Source of the DNA: an uncultured Spirochaetaceae bacterium
GTDB taxonomy: Bacteria > Spirochaetota > Spirochaetia > Treponematales > UBA12059
Assembly: GCA_938004315.1 (NCBI GenBank)
Contig: CALKWG010000448.1
Location: 1 to 14,503, forward strand
Reading direction: 5' to 3'
DNA length: 14,503 nt
Shown here: piece after piece, positions 1 through 7,757 of the stretch
Numbering within the stretch: position 1 is the first letter of the stretch
Layout of the letters: every line of letters starts with the position of its first letter
Notes under the pieces: generated by a model
Database searches by the model: none
What the model was told of the DNA's origin: nothing
The model's input: only the letters and a program-made list of their open reading frames with translations
Program-made: the position numbers and the translations under genes

Positions 1-251
1 ATGAGGTAACGAGAGGGCCCCTTGACCGCCGAGAGGGCGCGGTTGACCGAGGACGGGGCGTAGCCCGAGCGCACCATGGAGGCGACGAAGGCCTGCACCT
101 CGGCGCGCCCGGCCTCCGCCGGCGCGACGCCCGCCTCGGCCAAGGACGCGGCGTACAGCGACAGGTCCTCGCGGTACGAGCGTACGGTCCGAGGCGAGAG
201 CGAGCGTACGGACTCTAGGTACCCGAGGTAGGCCTCAATCGGATTCGGCAT
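1..251 (-). CDS. xerC: Tyrosine recombinase XerC, N-terminal part (cut by window edge)
   Basis: Reading the minus strand from the ATG at 251 gives 83 codons beginning MPNPIEAYLGYLESVRSLSP and staying open to the left edge; the catalytic domain lies outside. The visible part is the SAM-like, core-binding N-terminal domain of XerC/CodV recombinases: an early helix, the SPRTVRSYREDL segment that matches the usual S-x-x-T-x-x-x-Y pattern, and a late NRALSAVKG...RYL segment. XerC pairs with XerD to resolve chromosome dimers at dif during division. The start overlaps the last 17 bases of topA, which suggests translational coupling. A second Xer gene (4173-5105) in the same run makes this the likely partner. 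Which of the two is functionally XerC or XerD is uncertain; I named this one from its position after topA, as I recall for codV in treponemes. Confidence 0.85.
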   Translation of the reverse strand, partial: MPNPIEAYLGYLESVRSLSPRTVRSYREDLSLYAASLAEAGVAPAEAGRAEVQAFVASMVRSGYAPSSVNRALSAVKGPSRYL

Positions 252-2499
252 GCTCGTCGTCCTGGCTATGGAGATAGTCGCAGCCCGGGTTGATGCAGGC
301 CTTATACGAGCCCTTCTTCTTATCGAAGCGCTCCACGAGGAACCAGCCGCACTTGGGGCAGTAGCTGTTGGTCGGCTTATAGTAGGTGATGAAGTCGCAG
401 GCGGGGTACTTGGAGCAGCCGTAGAACTCGCGTCCGCGGCCGGCGGCCTTGCGCCGCGCCACGATCTCGCCGTCGCAGCCGGGGCGGGGGCAGCGAGCCA
501 GGGGGATGCTCCGGGTGCTGCGGCACTCGGGGAAGCCGGTGCAGGCCAGGAAGAAGCCGAAACGGCCGAGCTTCTTCACCATGGGCCTGCCGCACTTCTC
601 GCAGACCTCGTCGGTGGCTTCGTCCAGGCTGCCGCGGAGGCTCTGCAGGGTCTCCATGATGCCGTCGACGCGGCCCTTAAAGGGCGCGTAGAATTCCTTC
701 ATGGCCGCCACCCAGTCGCGCTTGGACTCCTCGACCTCGTCGAGCATGCTCTCCATGCCGGCGGTGAAGCCCGCGTCGACCACGTCCGGGAAGGCGCCGA
801 CCAGGATTTCGTTGATCATGCGGCCTAGGGTGGTGGGGACGAGTTGGCGGTTGTCGCGCGTCACGTAGTAGCGCTCCAGGAGCACCGAGATGATGGGCGC
901 GTAGGTCGAAGGCCGCCCTATGCCCTTCTCCTCGAGGAGCTTGATGATGGACGCGTCGGTGAAGCGGGCCGGGCCTTGGGTGAAGTGCTGCTCGGGGCGG
1001 TAGCCCTCGAGCCTGAGCTCCTCGCCGACCTTGAGCTCGGGCAGGAGCGTGTCCTTGTCCTCTTTGCTGGCAAGGAGCTTGATGACCTTGTAGAAGCCCT
1101 TCTCTATCACCCGCGAGGCGTTTACCCTGAAGACGGCCTCGCCGGCGGCGACGTCCATGGCGCTCGAGCGTATGCGGGCCGGGTTCATCTGGCTGGCGAC
1201 GAAGCGCTCCCAAATGATGGTATAGAGCTTCTGCTGGTCCTTGTTGAGGTAATCCTTCACCGCGTCGGGCGCGTAGGAGACCATGGTCGGGCGTATGGCC
1301 TCGTGGGCGTCCTGGGCCTTCTTGTCGCTGGCGTAGGCGACCGGCTCGGCGGGGAGCTCGGCGGGGTAATGGGCGCCGATATACTCGCGGAGCTCGCCTA
1401 GCGCCAAGTCGGATATGCGCACCGAGTCGGTGCGCATGTAGCTGATGAGGCCTATGCGCGTCGAGCCGATGTTGACGCCCTCGTAGAGCTGCTGGGCTAT
1501 CTGCATGGTCTTCTTGCTGGTGAAGCCCAGGCGGTTGGCCGCGGTCTGCTGCAGCTTGCTCGTGGTGAACGGCGGCTTGGGGCGCTGCAGGCGCTCGGTC
1601 TCGCGGATATCGGCCACGGCGCAGGGCGCGTCGCCGATGGCGGCCACGACGGCCTGGACCTCGGCCTCGCTTTTTAGCTCGGCCTTCTCGCCCTTGAACG
1701 AGACGAGCTCGCCTGAGAACGCGTAGCGGCCCTTCTTGAAATCCGCCTCGAGGGTCCAATACTCCTCGGGTATGAAGGATTCGACCTCGCGCTCGCGCTC
1801 GCATATGAGGCGCAGGGCGACCGATTGAACGCGGCCGGCCGAGAGCCCGTTCTTAACCTTCTTCCATAACAGGGGCGACAGGCTATAGCCCACGACGCGG
1901 TCCAGGACGCGGCGGGCCTTCTGGGCATTCACCTTATCCTCGTCCAGCTCGTGCGGGGCCTTGACCGCGTCGCGTATAGCCTGGGGCGTAATTTCATTAA
2001 AGACGATGCGCTTGATCTCCAGGCCCTCGATCTTGGCGCCTAAGGCATTCCGGATATGGTAGGCGATCGCCTCGCCTTCGCGGTCATTATCGGAAGCCAG
2101 GAGGACGCGGCCGGCCTTCTTGGCGTTCTTCTCAAGCTCCTTTAAGAGCTTGGCCTTGCCGCGTATGGTCAGGTATTCGGGCGCGAAGTCATGGTCGACG
2201 TCCACGCCCATCCTGGACTTGGGCAGGTCTATGAGGTGGCCCATGGAGGCGAGTACCACGTACTTGCCGCCTAGGTACTTCTCGATGGTCTTGGCCTTGG
2301 CCGGGGACTCGACGATGACGAGGGTCGGCTTGGCCGCGGCCTTGGCGCCGGCGGCCTTCTTGGCACCCGAGGCGGCCTTCTTGGCGGCGGCCGGTTTACG
2401 GGCCGCGGCGCTTCCGCCGGCCTTCCTGCTCGGGGAGCCGTTCTCGGCGGTTTGGCCGCCTTCGGTAGTTCGTAGCTCGGTATCGCCAGCCATATGCAT
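235..2499 (-). CDS. topA: DNA topoisomerase I (type IA, omega protein)
   Basis: Type IA topoisomerase of 754 residues that relaxes negative supercoils through a 5'-phosphotyrosine intermediate. Visible features: residues about 25-58 are a Lys/Ala-rich basic extension; the Toprim domain begins at TLVIVESPAKAKTIEKYLG (about 59) and carries the acidic D137-N-D139-R-E141 metal site in SDNDREGEA; the active-site tyrosine is Y354 in ISYMRTDSVR. Three C-terminal C4 zinc fingers follow: C633/C636/C653/C659, C670/C675/C695/C701 and C714/C717/C735/C740. The ATG at 2499 shares one base with the dprA stop (TAATG); AAGGAG lies 4 bases upstream. A second in-frame ATG at 2493 (10 bases from the same AAGGAG) is an alternative, giving 752 residues. 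The frame is open further upstream, but that part is shadow of dprA. The family call is certain; the exact start is not. Confidence 0.97.
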   Translation of the reverse strand: MHMAGDTELRTTEGGQTAENGSPSRKAGGSAAARKPAAAKKAASGAKKAAGAKAAAKPTLVIVESPAKAKTIEKYLGGKYVVLASMGHLIDLPKSRMGVDVDHDFAPEYLTIRGKAKLLKELEKNAKKAGRVLLASDNDREGEAIAYHIRNALGAKIEGLEIKRIVFNEITPQAIRDAVKAPHELDEDKVNAQKARRVLDRVVGYSLSPLLWKKVKNGLSAGRVQSVALRLICEREREVESFIPEEYWTLEADFKKGRYAFSGELVSFKGEKAELKSEAEVQAVVAAIGDAPCAVADIRETERLQRPKPPFTTSKLQQTAANRLGFTSKKTMQIAQQLYEGVNIGSTRIGLISYMRTDSVRISDLALGELREYIGAHYPAELPAEPVAYASDKKAQDAHEAIRPTMVSYAPDAVKDYLNKDQQKLYTIIWERFVASQMNPARIRSSAMDVAAGEAVFRVNASRVIEKGFYKVIKLLASKEDKDTLLPELKVGEELRLEGYRPEQHFTQGPARFTDASIIKLLEEKGIGRPSTYAPIISVLLERYYVTRDNRQLVPTTLGRMINEILVGAFPDVVDAGFTAGMESMLDEVEESKRDWVAAMKEFYAPFKGRVDGIMETLQSLRGSLDEATDEVCEKCGRPMVKKLGRFGFFLACTGFPECRSTRSIPLARCPRPGCDGEIVARRKAAGRGREFYGCSKYPACDFITYYKPTNSYCPKCGWFLVERFDKKKGSYKACINPGCDYLHSQDDEHAESD
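2350..2385. repeat. 15-bp direct repeat inside topA
   Basis: The 15-mer GGCGGCCTTCTTGGC (plus strand) occurs exactly at 2350-2364 and again at 2371-2385, a 21-bp period. On the coding strand it encodes copies of an AKKAA-type unit in the Lys/Ala-rich N-terminal extension of topoisomerase I. Such repeats can arise by slippage and may vary in copy number between strains. Confidence 0.8.
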
Positions 2500-3407
2500 T
2501 AGACTCCTTGTCCGGTATACGCCGCCGGGCAGGCAAGGCCGGCCCAATCGGCGAAGATCTCATCGAAGCTCAGGACGGCGCGCGCGCCGTCGGCCGCCAA
2601 CGCGTCCGCGCCGGCCGAGCGCGGCCCGCCCAGGCAGGCGGCCGCGACGTAGACGTCGCGGCCCTCTTCCAAGGCGAAACCGGCCGTTATCAGGGCGCCG
2701 GAGCCCGTAGGGGCCTCGACGACCAGCGCCGCCCGGCACAGGCCGGCGATTATGCGGTTCCGCTCGGGGAAGGTCCAGCGGGTCGGGCCTATCCCCGGCG
2801 GATATTCCGATACGAGGCCGCCGCCGGCCTCCAAGATCCGCCGCGCCAAGTCGCGGTGCGAGGGAGGATAGACGCCGTCTATCCCCCGCCCCAAGACCGC
2901 GACGGTTTGACCCGCGCCGTCCAGGGCGCCGCGATGGGCCGCGCCGTCGACGCCGCGGGCCAGGCCCGACACGACGGGGACGCCGCCCCGAGCGGCCTCG
3001 CGGGCAATGGCCGCCGCGACCGACAGGCCCCGTCCGGTGGGGTAGCGCGTCCCGACGACCGCCAAGGCCGGGCGCTCCGGGTCCGGCAGCCGGCCGCGCG
3101 CATAGAGCATGAACGGCGGACGCGCCGTCTCCCGTAGGAGGGGCGGATAGGCCTCGTCGAAATAGGATACGGCCCGCACGCCGGCCCGCTCCATCCATCG
3201 GCTATCGCGCTCCGCCTCGCGCTCGAGCTCCGCCGGCTCCCACCGGACGCCACGCAGGCGCCGCCCGCAGATGGCCTCCAGGTCGCCGAGCTCGAGCTCC
3301 CGTAGGGGCGCGTCGCTCGCGCCGGCCACCAGGATGCGCTCTCGGGCCGAGAGAAAAGGCGAGCGGGCCAGGGCCAGGAGCCGCGGCCTATCCCGTTCAG
3401 CCGCCAT
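2499..3407 (-). CDS. dprA: DNA processing protein DprA/Smf
   Basis: A 302-residue DprA/Smf family protein; characterised members bind incoming single-stranded DNA and load RecA in natural transformation, and the gene is widespread in non-competent bacteria too. The Rossmann-like core is clear: AVVGTRYPTGRG (about 116-127), SGLARGVDGAAHRGAL (147-162), FPERNRIIAGL (213-223) and GSGALITAGFALEEGRDVY (235-253). The usual V-P-G segment after GRDV is replaced by VYVAAACLGG, so the end of the core is atypical. The N-terminal 80 residues could hold a helix-hairpin-helix-like region, but I cannot show it. There is no extended C-terminal winged helix: the protein stops soon after FDEIFADW. The ATG start overlaps the preceding lipoprotein gene by 11 bases, and the TAA stop overlaps the topA ATG. 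A role in competence is unproven here. Confidence 0.93.
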   Translation of the reverse strand: MAAERDRPRLLALARSPFLSARERILVAGASDAPLRELELGDLEAICGRRLRGVRWEPAELEREAERDSRWMERAGVRAVSYFDEAYPPLLRETARPPFMLYARGRLPDPERPALAVVGTRYPTGRGLSVAAAIAREAARGGVPVVSGLARGVDGAAHRGALDGAGQTVAVLGRGIDGVYPPSHRDLARRILEAGGGLVSEYPPGIGPTRWTFPERNRIIAGLCRAALVVEAPTGSGALITAGFALEEGRDVYVAAACLGGPRSAGADALAADGARAVLSFDEIFADWAGLACPAAYTGQGV

Positions 3408-4176
3408 AGAGCTCGTCCAAGATGCGCTTCTTGTTCTCGGCCGCCTGGCGCCGCTTCTCCTCCACCGTGGTGAACTCGATGGCGCGGTCGAAGGCGGCTA
3501 TCGCCTCCTCGAGCCGGCCGGCCCCGTAGAGCGAGCGCCCGAGGAGGAGGAAGCCGTCCACGTCGCGGGTATTGATGGCCAAGAAGCGCTCGACGGCCGA
3601 GACGGCGGCGTCGTAATCCTCCAGCTCGAAGGAATAGAGCACGGCCAGGGCGTAGAGCGTCCTCGTATTGCGATCGTTGAACTCGAGCGACCGCAGATAC
3701 GCGCCTTCGGCGGCGCGCAGCCAGGCTTCGCGCGTCGCCGCGCCGCCGCCGGGTTCGACCGCGGCGATCTTAGAGAGGAAACCGGCCGAGATACCGGCAA
3801 CGTAGTAGAGGCCCGAATTCTGCGGGTCGAAGCGCAGGGCCTTGAGCGCCGCGTCGTAGGCTTCGCCGTAGAGGCCTCGCTCCATGAGCCGTACCGCTAG
3901 GAGGCGCCAGAAGTTCCCCTCGCGCTCCATGGCGGAGACCGTCTTCTCCACCTCGCCGCGGTACTTGGCGATGGCGGCCTTGAGCTCCTCCACGCTGGAG
4001 GGGGGGGCGTTCTTCATGGCCCGCGACTCCAGGTCGAACATGCGCTCTAAGAAGTTCTTGTCGTCCCGCCCGGAGCATGAGCCGACGGCGATGGGAACGA
4101 CGAGCGCCATGAGCGTCAAGCCCAGTCCGAGGCGCAGCGCGCGGCGGGCGCGCCTTCCGTTCGTAGCTTCGTTCAC
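3397..4176 (-). CDS. TPR-containing lipoprotein
   Basis: A predicted 259-residue exported protein. The start is the GTG at 4176, whose bases overlap the xerD TGA as GTGA; a perfect AAAGGAGG lies 6 bases upstream (4183-4190). The N-terminus is basic (NGRRARRALRLG), followed by a hydrophobic stretch (about 15-31) and the lipobox V-G-S-C with C34 as the lipidation site. From about residue 89 the chain looks like tetratricopeptide repeats: NFWRLLAVRLMERGLYGEAY, a second unit around 153-185, and GFLLLGRSLYGAGRLEEAIA near 208-227, each with the small/aromatic spacing typical of TPRs. It ends in a charged helix. TPR proteins act as docking scaffolds; its place between xerD and dprA, downstream of ftsZ, allows a role in envelope assembly or division, but no function can be assigned. 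The open frame extends upstream to 4443, but that part is shadow of xerD. Confidence 0.82.
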   Translation of the reverse strand: MNEATNGRRARRALRLGLGLTLMALVVPIAVGSCSGRDDKNFLERMFDLESRAMKNAPPSSVEELKAAIAKYRGEVEKTVSAMEREGNFWRLLAVRLMERGLYGEAYDAALKALRFDPQNSGLYYVAGISAGFLSKIAAVEPGGGAATREAWLRAAEGAYLRSLEFNDRNTRTLYALAVLYSFELEDYDAAVSAVERFLAINTRDVDGFLLLGRSLYGAGRLEEAIAAFDRAIEFTTVEEKRRQAAENKKRILDELYGG

Positions 4177-5105
4177 CGTTGGCCTCCTTTCGGAAGTACG
4201 CCGTCTTCCGACCGCCCGCTTGCGCCCCGCCGGGGGAAGAATTCGGCGTGGGTCTTGCGCAGGGCCTCGGCGTCGACGTGGGTATAGATCTGCGTGGTCG
4301 CGATGTCGGCGTGCCCGAGGAGCTCCTGCACCGTCCGCAGGTCCGCCCCGCCGGCCAAGAGGTGGGTCGCGAACGAGTGGCGCAGGGTATGGGGCTTGCC
4401 GACGACCCCGCTCGCGGTCCGCAGCTCGTCGAAGCGCTTCCAAACGCCCTTGCGCGATATGCCCTTGCCCGAGCGGTTCAGGAAGACGCGATCGCTGCGG
4501 AGCCGCTTCTCTAAAAGTGGCCGGCCTTCCTCGAGGTAACGGACGAGCCAGGCCGCGGCGTCGTCGCCGAAGGGCACGATGCGTTCCTTACGGCGCTTGC
4601 CGGTCACGCGGATGATCCGCTCGTCGAGGTAGAGCATGTCGAAGCTTAGGGAGGCGGCTTCGGATATGCGCAGGCCGCAAGAATAGATGAGCTCGAAGAG
4701 CGCTCGGTCGCGTAGCCCGCCGGGCGTCGAATCGTCGATGGCGTCGAGGAAGCTGTTCACCTCCTCGGGACGGAGCACGCCGGGGAGCGCGCGCTCTTGC
4801 CGAGGGGACTCGAGGAGCTCGGTCGGGTCGTCGTCGCGCAGCCCTTCGAGCCGCATGAACTTGAACAGGCCGCGCAGGCCCGAGACGACGCGCGCCAGGG
4901 TCCTGGCGCCCACGCCCGACGAACGCCTGTACACCAGGTACTCGAGGAGCTCCGATTGGCCGACCTTCTCCAGGGACGAATCGCGGGCGGCGAGCCAGGC
5001 CTCCAAGGCCCGTGCCTCGCGTAGGTACGCGTCCAGGGTGAGGGGGGAGCGTCTGCGCGCGGCGAGCAGCCACGCGCCGTATCGGTCGACCAGGCTCCTA
5101 GGCAC
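4173..5105 (-). CDS. xerD: Site-specific tyrosine recombinase XerD
   Basis: A 310-residue XerC/XerD-type recombinase. The catalytic set is complete: R146 in SCGLRISEA, K170 in VTGKRRKER, H239 and R242 in HTLRHSFATH, H265 in LLGHADIATT, and the nucleophile Y274 in QIYTHVD. Residues 1-100 form the SAM-like core-binding domain. I chose the GTG at 5105, 4 bases after the ftsZ stop, with a GAGG about 9 bases upstream; an ATG at 5183 would place the first 26 codons inside ftsZ and is less likely. The C-terminus extends about 20 residues beyond the usual FxPR ending, and the last codons contain the ribosome binding site of the next gene. With the second Xer gene at the left edge it likely forms the dif recombination pair that resolves chromosome dimers at the septum. 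The D rather than C label is inferred from similarity and context. Confidence 0.88.
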   Translation of the reverse strand: MPRSLVDRYGAWLLAARRRSPLTLDAYLREARALEAWLAARDSSLEKVGQSELLEYLVYRRSSGVGARTLARVVSGLRGLFKFMRLEGLRDDDPTELLESPRQERALPGVLRPEEVNSFLDAIDDSTPGGLRDRALFELIYSCGLRISEAASLSFDMLYLDERIIRVTGKRRKERIVPFGDDAAAWLVRYLEEGRPLLEKRLRSDRVFLNRSGKGISRKGVWKRFDELRTASGVVGKPHTLRHSFATHLLAGGADLRTVQELLGHADIATTQIYTHVDAEALRKTHAEFFPRRGASGRSEDGVLPKGGQR

Positions 5106-5109
5106 GGGC

Positions 5110-6405
5110 TTAGGCCTCGTTTCCCTGCCCGGCGTAGCGCCGGCCGCGGAGCACCGTGGGTATGTCGAGCTCGTCGGCGTCATTGCGGCCCAGGAGATAG
5201 CCCTTGCCGGAGGCCGCGGACGCGCCTAGGCGCGGCTCGACCATGCTCCGCCACTCGTCGCTCGATATATACTCGTCCAGGTTCTTGGCCGCCTCCTTGT
5301 GCAGGGCGGGGCCCGGGGCGCTCGGCCTGATCGAGCGCATGAAGTCGGTGGCGATGACGGTCACGCTCACCTCGTCGCCCGCGTCGGGGTTCTCCACGAG
5401 GCCGGCTATGACCATGGCCTCCGGATCGGCGCTCGCGGTGACGATCGAGACGATCTCCTCGTATTCGGAGAGGGTGAAGTTGTCGCCGCCGGTCACGTTC
5501 ACCAGGACGTTCTTGGCGCCCTCTATGCGCGCGTCCTCCAGGAGCGGGTTGGCTATGGCCTTCTCGGCGGCCTCCACGGCGCGGTTGTCGCCGCTCGCCC
5601 GGCCTACGCCCATGATGGCATCGCCCTTGCCGCGCATGACCGTACTCACGTCGGCGAAGTCGATGTTGATCTCGCCGGGCACGGTGATGAGGTCGGAAAT
5701 GCCCTGGACGCCCTGGCGCAGGACGTCGTCGGCCAGCATGAAGGCCTCGCGTATGGGCGTGCGCTTCTCGACGATCTTCATCAGGTGCTGGTTGGGGATG
5801 ACGATGAGGGTGTCGACGGCCTCGCGCAGCTTCTCGATGCCCTCCTCGGCCAGGCGCATCTTGACCTTGCCCTCGAAGGAGAAGGGTTTGGTCACGACCG
5901 CCACGGTCAGGGCGCCGAGCTCCTTGGCCACCTGGGCTATGATAGGCGCCGAGCCGGTGCCGGTGCCGCCGCCCATGCCCGCGGTGATGAAGACCATGTC
6001 GGCGCCGCGCAGGGCGTCGGCTATGGCCTCGCGGTCCTCCATGGCGGCCTTCTCGCCGATCTCGGGGTTGCCGCCCGCGCCTAGGCCGTGGGTAACCTTG
6101 GCCCCGAGCCCGAGCTTGCGCCCGGCGCCGGAGCGGCCGAGGGCCTGCAGGTCGGTGTTCGCTATGATGAACTCGACGTGCTTTAGCCCCTCCTGGATCA
6201 TGCGGTTGACCGCGTTGGAGCCGCCGCCGCCCGCCCCTATCACCTTGATAACGGTGGCGTTGTGCGCCTCCTCGTAGCCGCGCGCGTCGAACAGAGACGG
6301 GTCGAACCCGGCCGCCTCGTACGAGCTTAAGCGCCGCGTCCCCTGCTTAGCCTCGGCCGGACGCTGATCGCCCTGCGAGTCCTCGTTCACCAAACGTAAT
6401 GTCAT
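5110..6405 (-). CDS. ftsZ: Cell division GTPase FtsZ
   Basis: A 431-residue tubulin homologue that polymerises into the Z ring. It shows the N-terminal nucleotide fold ([20 protein letters not shown], 51-70), the tubulin signature GGGTGTGS (145-152) and the T7 catalytic loop N247-I-D249-F-A-D252, so GTP binding and hydrolysis should be intact. The last residues contain [10 protein letters not shown] (from 413), the conserved tail peptide that binds FtsA and other partners. A 48-residue polar extension precedes the core, longer than in E. coli or B. subtilis. The linker to the tail peptide is short to moderate. The ATG at 6405 is preceded by a purine-rich GGGGAGGGGAG a few bases upstream. It follows ftsA after the only long gap of the operon, and xerD starts 4 bases downstream. 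Confidence 0.98.
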   Translation of the reverse strand: MTLRLVNEDSQGDQRPAEAKQGTRRLSSYEAAGFDPSLFDARGYEEAHNATVIKVIGAGGGGSNAVNRMIQEGLKHVEFIIANTDLQALGRSGAGRKLGLGAKVTHGLGAGGNPEIGEKAAMEDREAIADALRGADMVFITAGMGGGTGTGSAPIIAQVAKELGALTVAVVTKPFSFEGKVKMRLAEEGIEKLREAVDTLIVIPNQHLMKIVEKRTPIREAFMLADDVLRQGVQGISDLITVPGEINIDFADVSTVMRGKGDAIMGVGRASGDNRAVEAAEKAIANPLLEDARIEGAKNVLVNVTGGDNFTLSEYEEIVSIVTASADPEAMVIAGLVENPDAGDEVSVTVIATDFMRSIRPSAPGPALHKEAAKNLDEYISSDEWRSMVEPRLGASAASGKGYLLGRNDADELDIPTVLRGRRYAGQGNEA

Positions 6406-6503
6406 GCTCCCCTCCCCTTGCTCCCGTTTCAGAAATGCCGCCCCGCGCCGTGTCAGCGACCCGGGGCTCGAAATCGGCGCCTACGAGCGGCGCGTCCGGA
6501 TGA
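6406..6503 (-). promoter_or_regulatory. ftsA-ftsZ intergenic gap with hairpin and weak promoter-like pair
   Basis: This is the only gap longer than 25 bases inside the minus-strand run. It holds an imperfect hairpin at 6440-6467 (GCCCCG pairs with CGGGGC, with an inner CGC/GCG pair across a 3-base bulge). It is not followed by a T-tract, so it is not a classical terminator. A CTGACA (6451-6456) lies 17 bases from TCTGAA (6428-6433), a weak sigma70-like pair. The gap could give ftsZ separate expression or mRNA processing, but the evidence is thin. Confidence 0.3.
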
Positions 6504-7757
6504 TTAAAAGAATTCGCCGAGCCAATCCTTGAGCTTGGAACCCAGGCCCGGCCCCTTGGGCTTGGCCTTGGCGCGCTCCGGCTGCCTGGAGCGCGCCTCG
6601 GGAGGCGGCGGGCCGATCCGCTCCGCCCCCAGCTGCACGAGGCCGACGGCCGTGGCGAAGAGCGGGTTCCGATAGTCCTCGGCCAGCCCGCCTAAGATGG
6701 AAGGCGCGCCTATGCGCACCGGCAGGCCGAAGACTTCGTAGGCCAGGTCGGCCGCGCCGGGCATCAGGGCGCCGCCGCCGGTGAGCACCACGCCGCCCTT
6801 GATGACGCGCCAATGGCCCATCTGCTCCACGCGCTCCCGGACCAGGCGGAAGATCTCGTCCATGCGCGGCTGGATGACGCCGGCCACCTTGGCGCGCGGC
6901 AACTCCTGCGGCGCCCGGCCGCCGACGCCCGGCACGATGACGTAGTCGTCGAGCTCGACCTGATCGATATAGCAGGAGCCGGACTCGCGCTTGATGCGCT
7001 CGGCCGCGTCCATGGGCACGTTCAGGATGATGGACAGGTCGTTGGTCACCTGGGCCCCGCCCACGCCCACCGACGCGCTGAAGTACGGCGCCCCGTCGGC
7101 GTAGACGAGGACGTCGGTGGTGCCGCCGCCTAGGTCGACGAGCAGGCAGCCGAGCTCCTTCTCGTCGGCCGATAGCACGGCGCGCGCGGCGGCCAGGCTC
7201 TGCAGCACCAGGCCCGAGGCCTTGAATCCGGCGCGGTTGACGCAGCGCACGAGGTTCTGCGCGCTGGTAACCGAACCGGTGATGATGTGCACCTCCGCCT
7301 CGAGGCGGACGCCTATCATATCCAAGGGGTTCCGTATGCCCTTTTGGTCGTCGACGATGAAGGTCTGCGGTATGACGTGCAGCACCTCGCGGTCCATCGG
7401 TATCACGACGGCGCGGGCCGCCTCGATCACGCGATCCACGTCGTCCTGGCAGATCTCCCGGCCCTTACCCGTCACCGCCACCACGCCGCGGGAGTTGATA
7501 CCCTCGACGTTGGCGCCGGCGACGCCGACGAAGCACTCGCGCACCTCGCGGCCGGACATGAGCTCGGCGGCCTCGACCGCCCTGGTCAGGGATTGGAGCG
7601 TCGCCTCGATGTTGACCACCACGCCCTTGCGCAGCCCGGTGCTCGGCGCCTGGCCGAGCCCTACGATCTCGAGGACGCCGCTCTCGTTGTACTCGCCGAT
7701 CACGGCGCAGGTCTTCGAGGTCCCTATATCCAGACCGACTATCAGATTGTCACCCAG
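6504..7757 (-). CDS. ftsA: Cell division protein FtsA (apparent CTG start)
   Basis: An actin-like ATPase of about 417 residues that anchors FtsZ filaments to the membrane. Visible motifs are phosphate 1 (GLDIGTSKT, residues 8-16), phosphate 2 (LLVDLGGGTTDVLVY), the adenosine motif (VVLTGGGALMPGAA) and a C-terminal amphipathic helix, GLGSKLKDWLGEFF, the membrane-targeting sequence. The first ATG/GTG/TTG in frame is a GTG at 7703, which would delete the whole phosphate 1 motif. Upstream of it the frame reads DNLIVGLDIGTSKTCA, and an in-frame stop lies at 7770-7772. Between the two only CTG codons could start; the CTG at 7755-7757 sits 6 bases after a perfect AAAGGAGG. I therefore place the start there, overlapping ftsQ by 8 bases. 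A sequencing error turning ATG into CTG is the main alternative. Confidence 0.95.
   Translation of the reverse strand: MGDNLIVGLDIGTSKTCAVIGEYNESGVLEIVGLGQAPSTGLRKGVVVNIEATLQSLTRAVEAAELMSGREVRECFVGVAGANVEGINSRGVVAVTGKGREICQDDVDRVIEAARAVVIPMDREVLHVIPQTFIVDDQKGIRNPLDMIGVRLEAEVHIITGSVTSAQNLVRCVNRAGFKASGLVLQSLAAARAVLSADEKELGCLLVDLGGGTTDVLVYADGAPYFSASVGVGGAQVTNDLSIILNVPMDAAERIKRESGSCYIDQVELDDYVIVPGVGGRAPQELPRAKVAGVIQPRMDEIFRLVRERVEQMGHWRVIKGGVVLTGGGALMPGAADLAYEVFGLPVRIGAPSILGGLAEDYRNPLFATAVGLVQLGAERIGPPPPEARSRQPERAKAKPKGPGLGSKLKDWLGEFF

Noticed and set aside
4177..4443. Long N-terminal extension of the TPR lipoprotein frame
   Set aside because: It lies wholly inside xerD in another frame, is Arg/Pro-rich nonsense, and would bury the lipoprotein signal. 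The GTG at 4176 has a perfect ribosome site.
5106..5183. ATG at 5183 as xerD start
   Set aside because: It would place 26 codons inside the ftsZ coding end; the GTG at 5105, after the ftsZ stop, gives a normal XerD length.
5204..6277. 357-codon plus-strand open frame opposite ftsZ
   Set aside because: It is antisense to a fully supported ftsZ, has no ribosome site or recognisable motif, and its Met/Ser/Arg-rich composition is typical of complementary frames in GC-rich genes.
6440..6467. Hairpin as Rho-independent terminator after ftsA
   Set aside because: The stem is interrupted and no T-tract follows on the transcribed strand, so termination is not supported.
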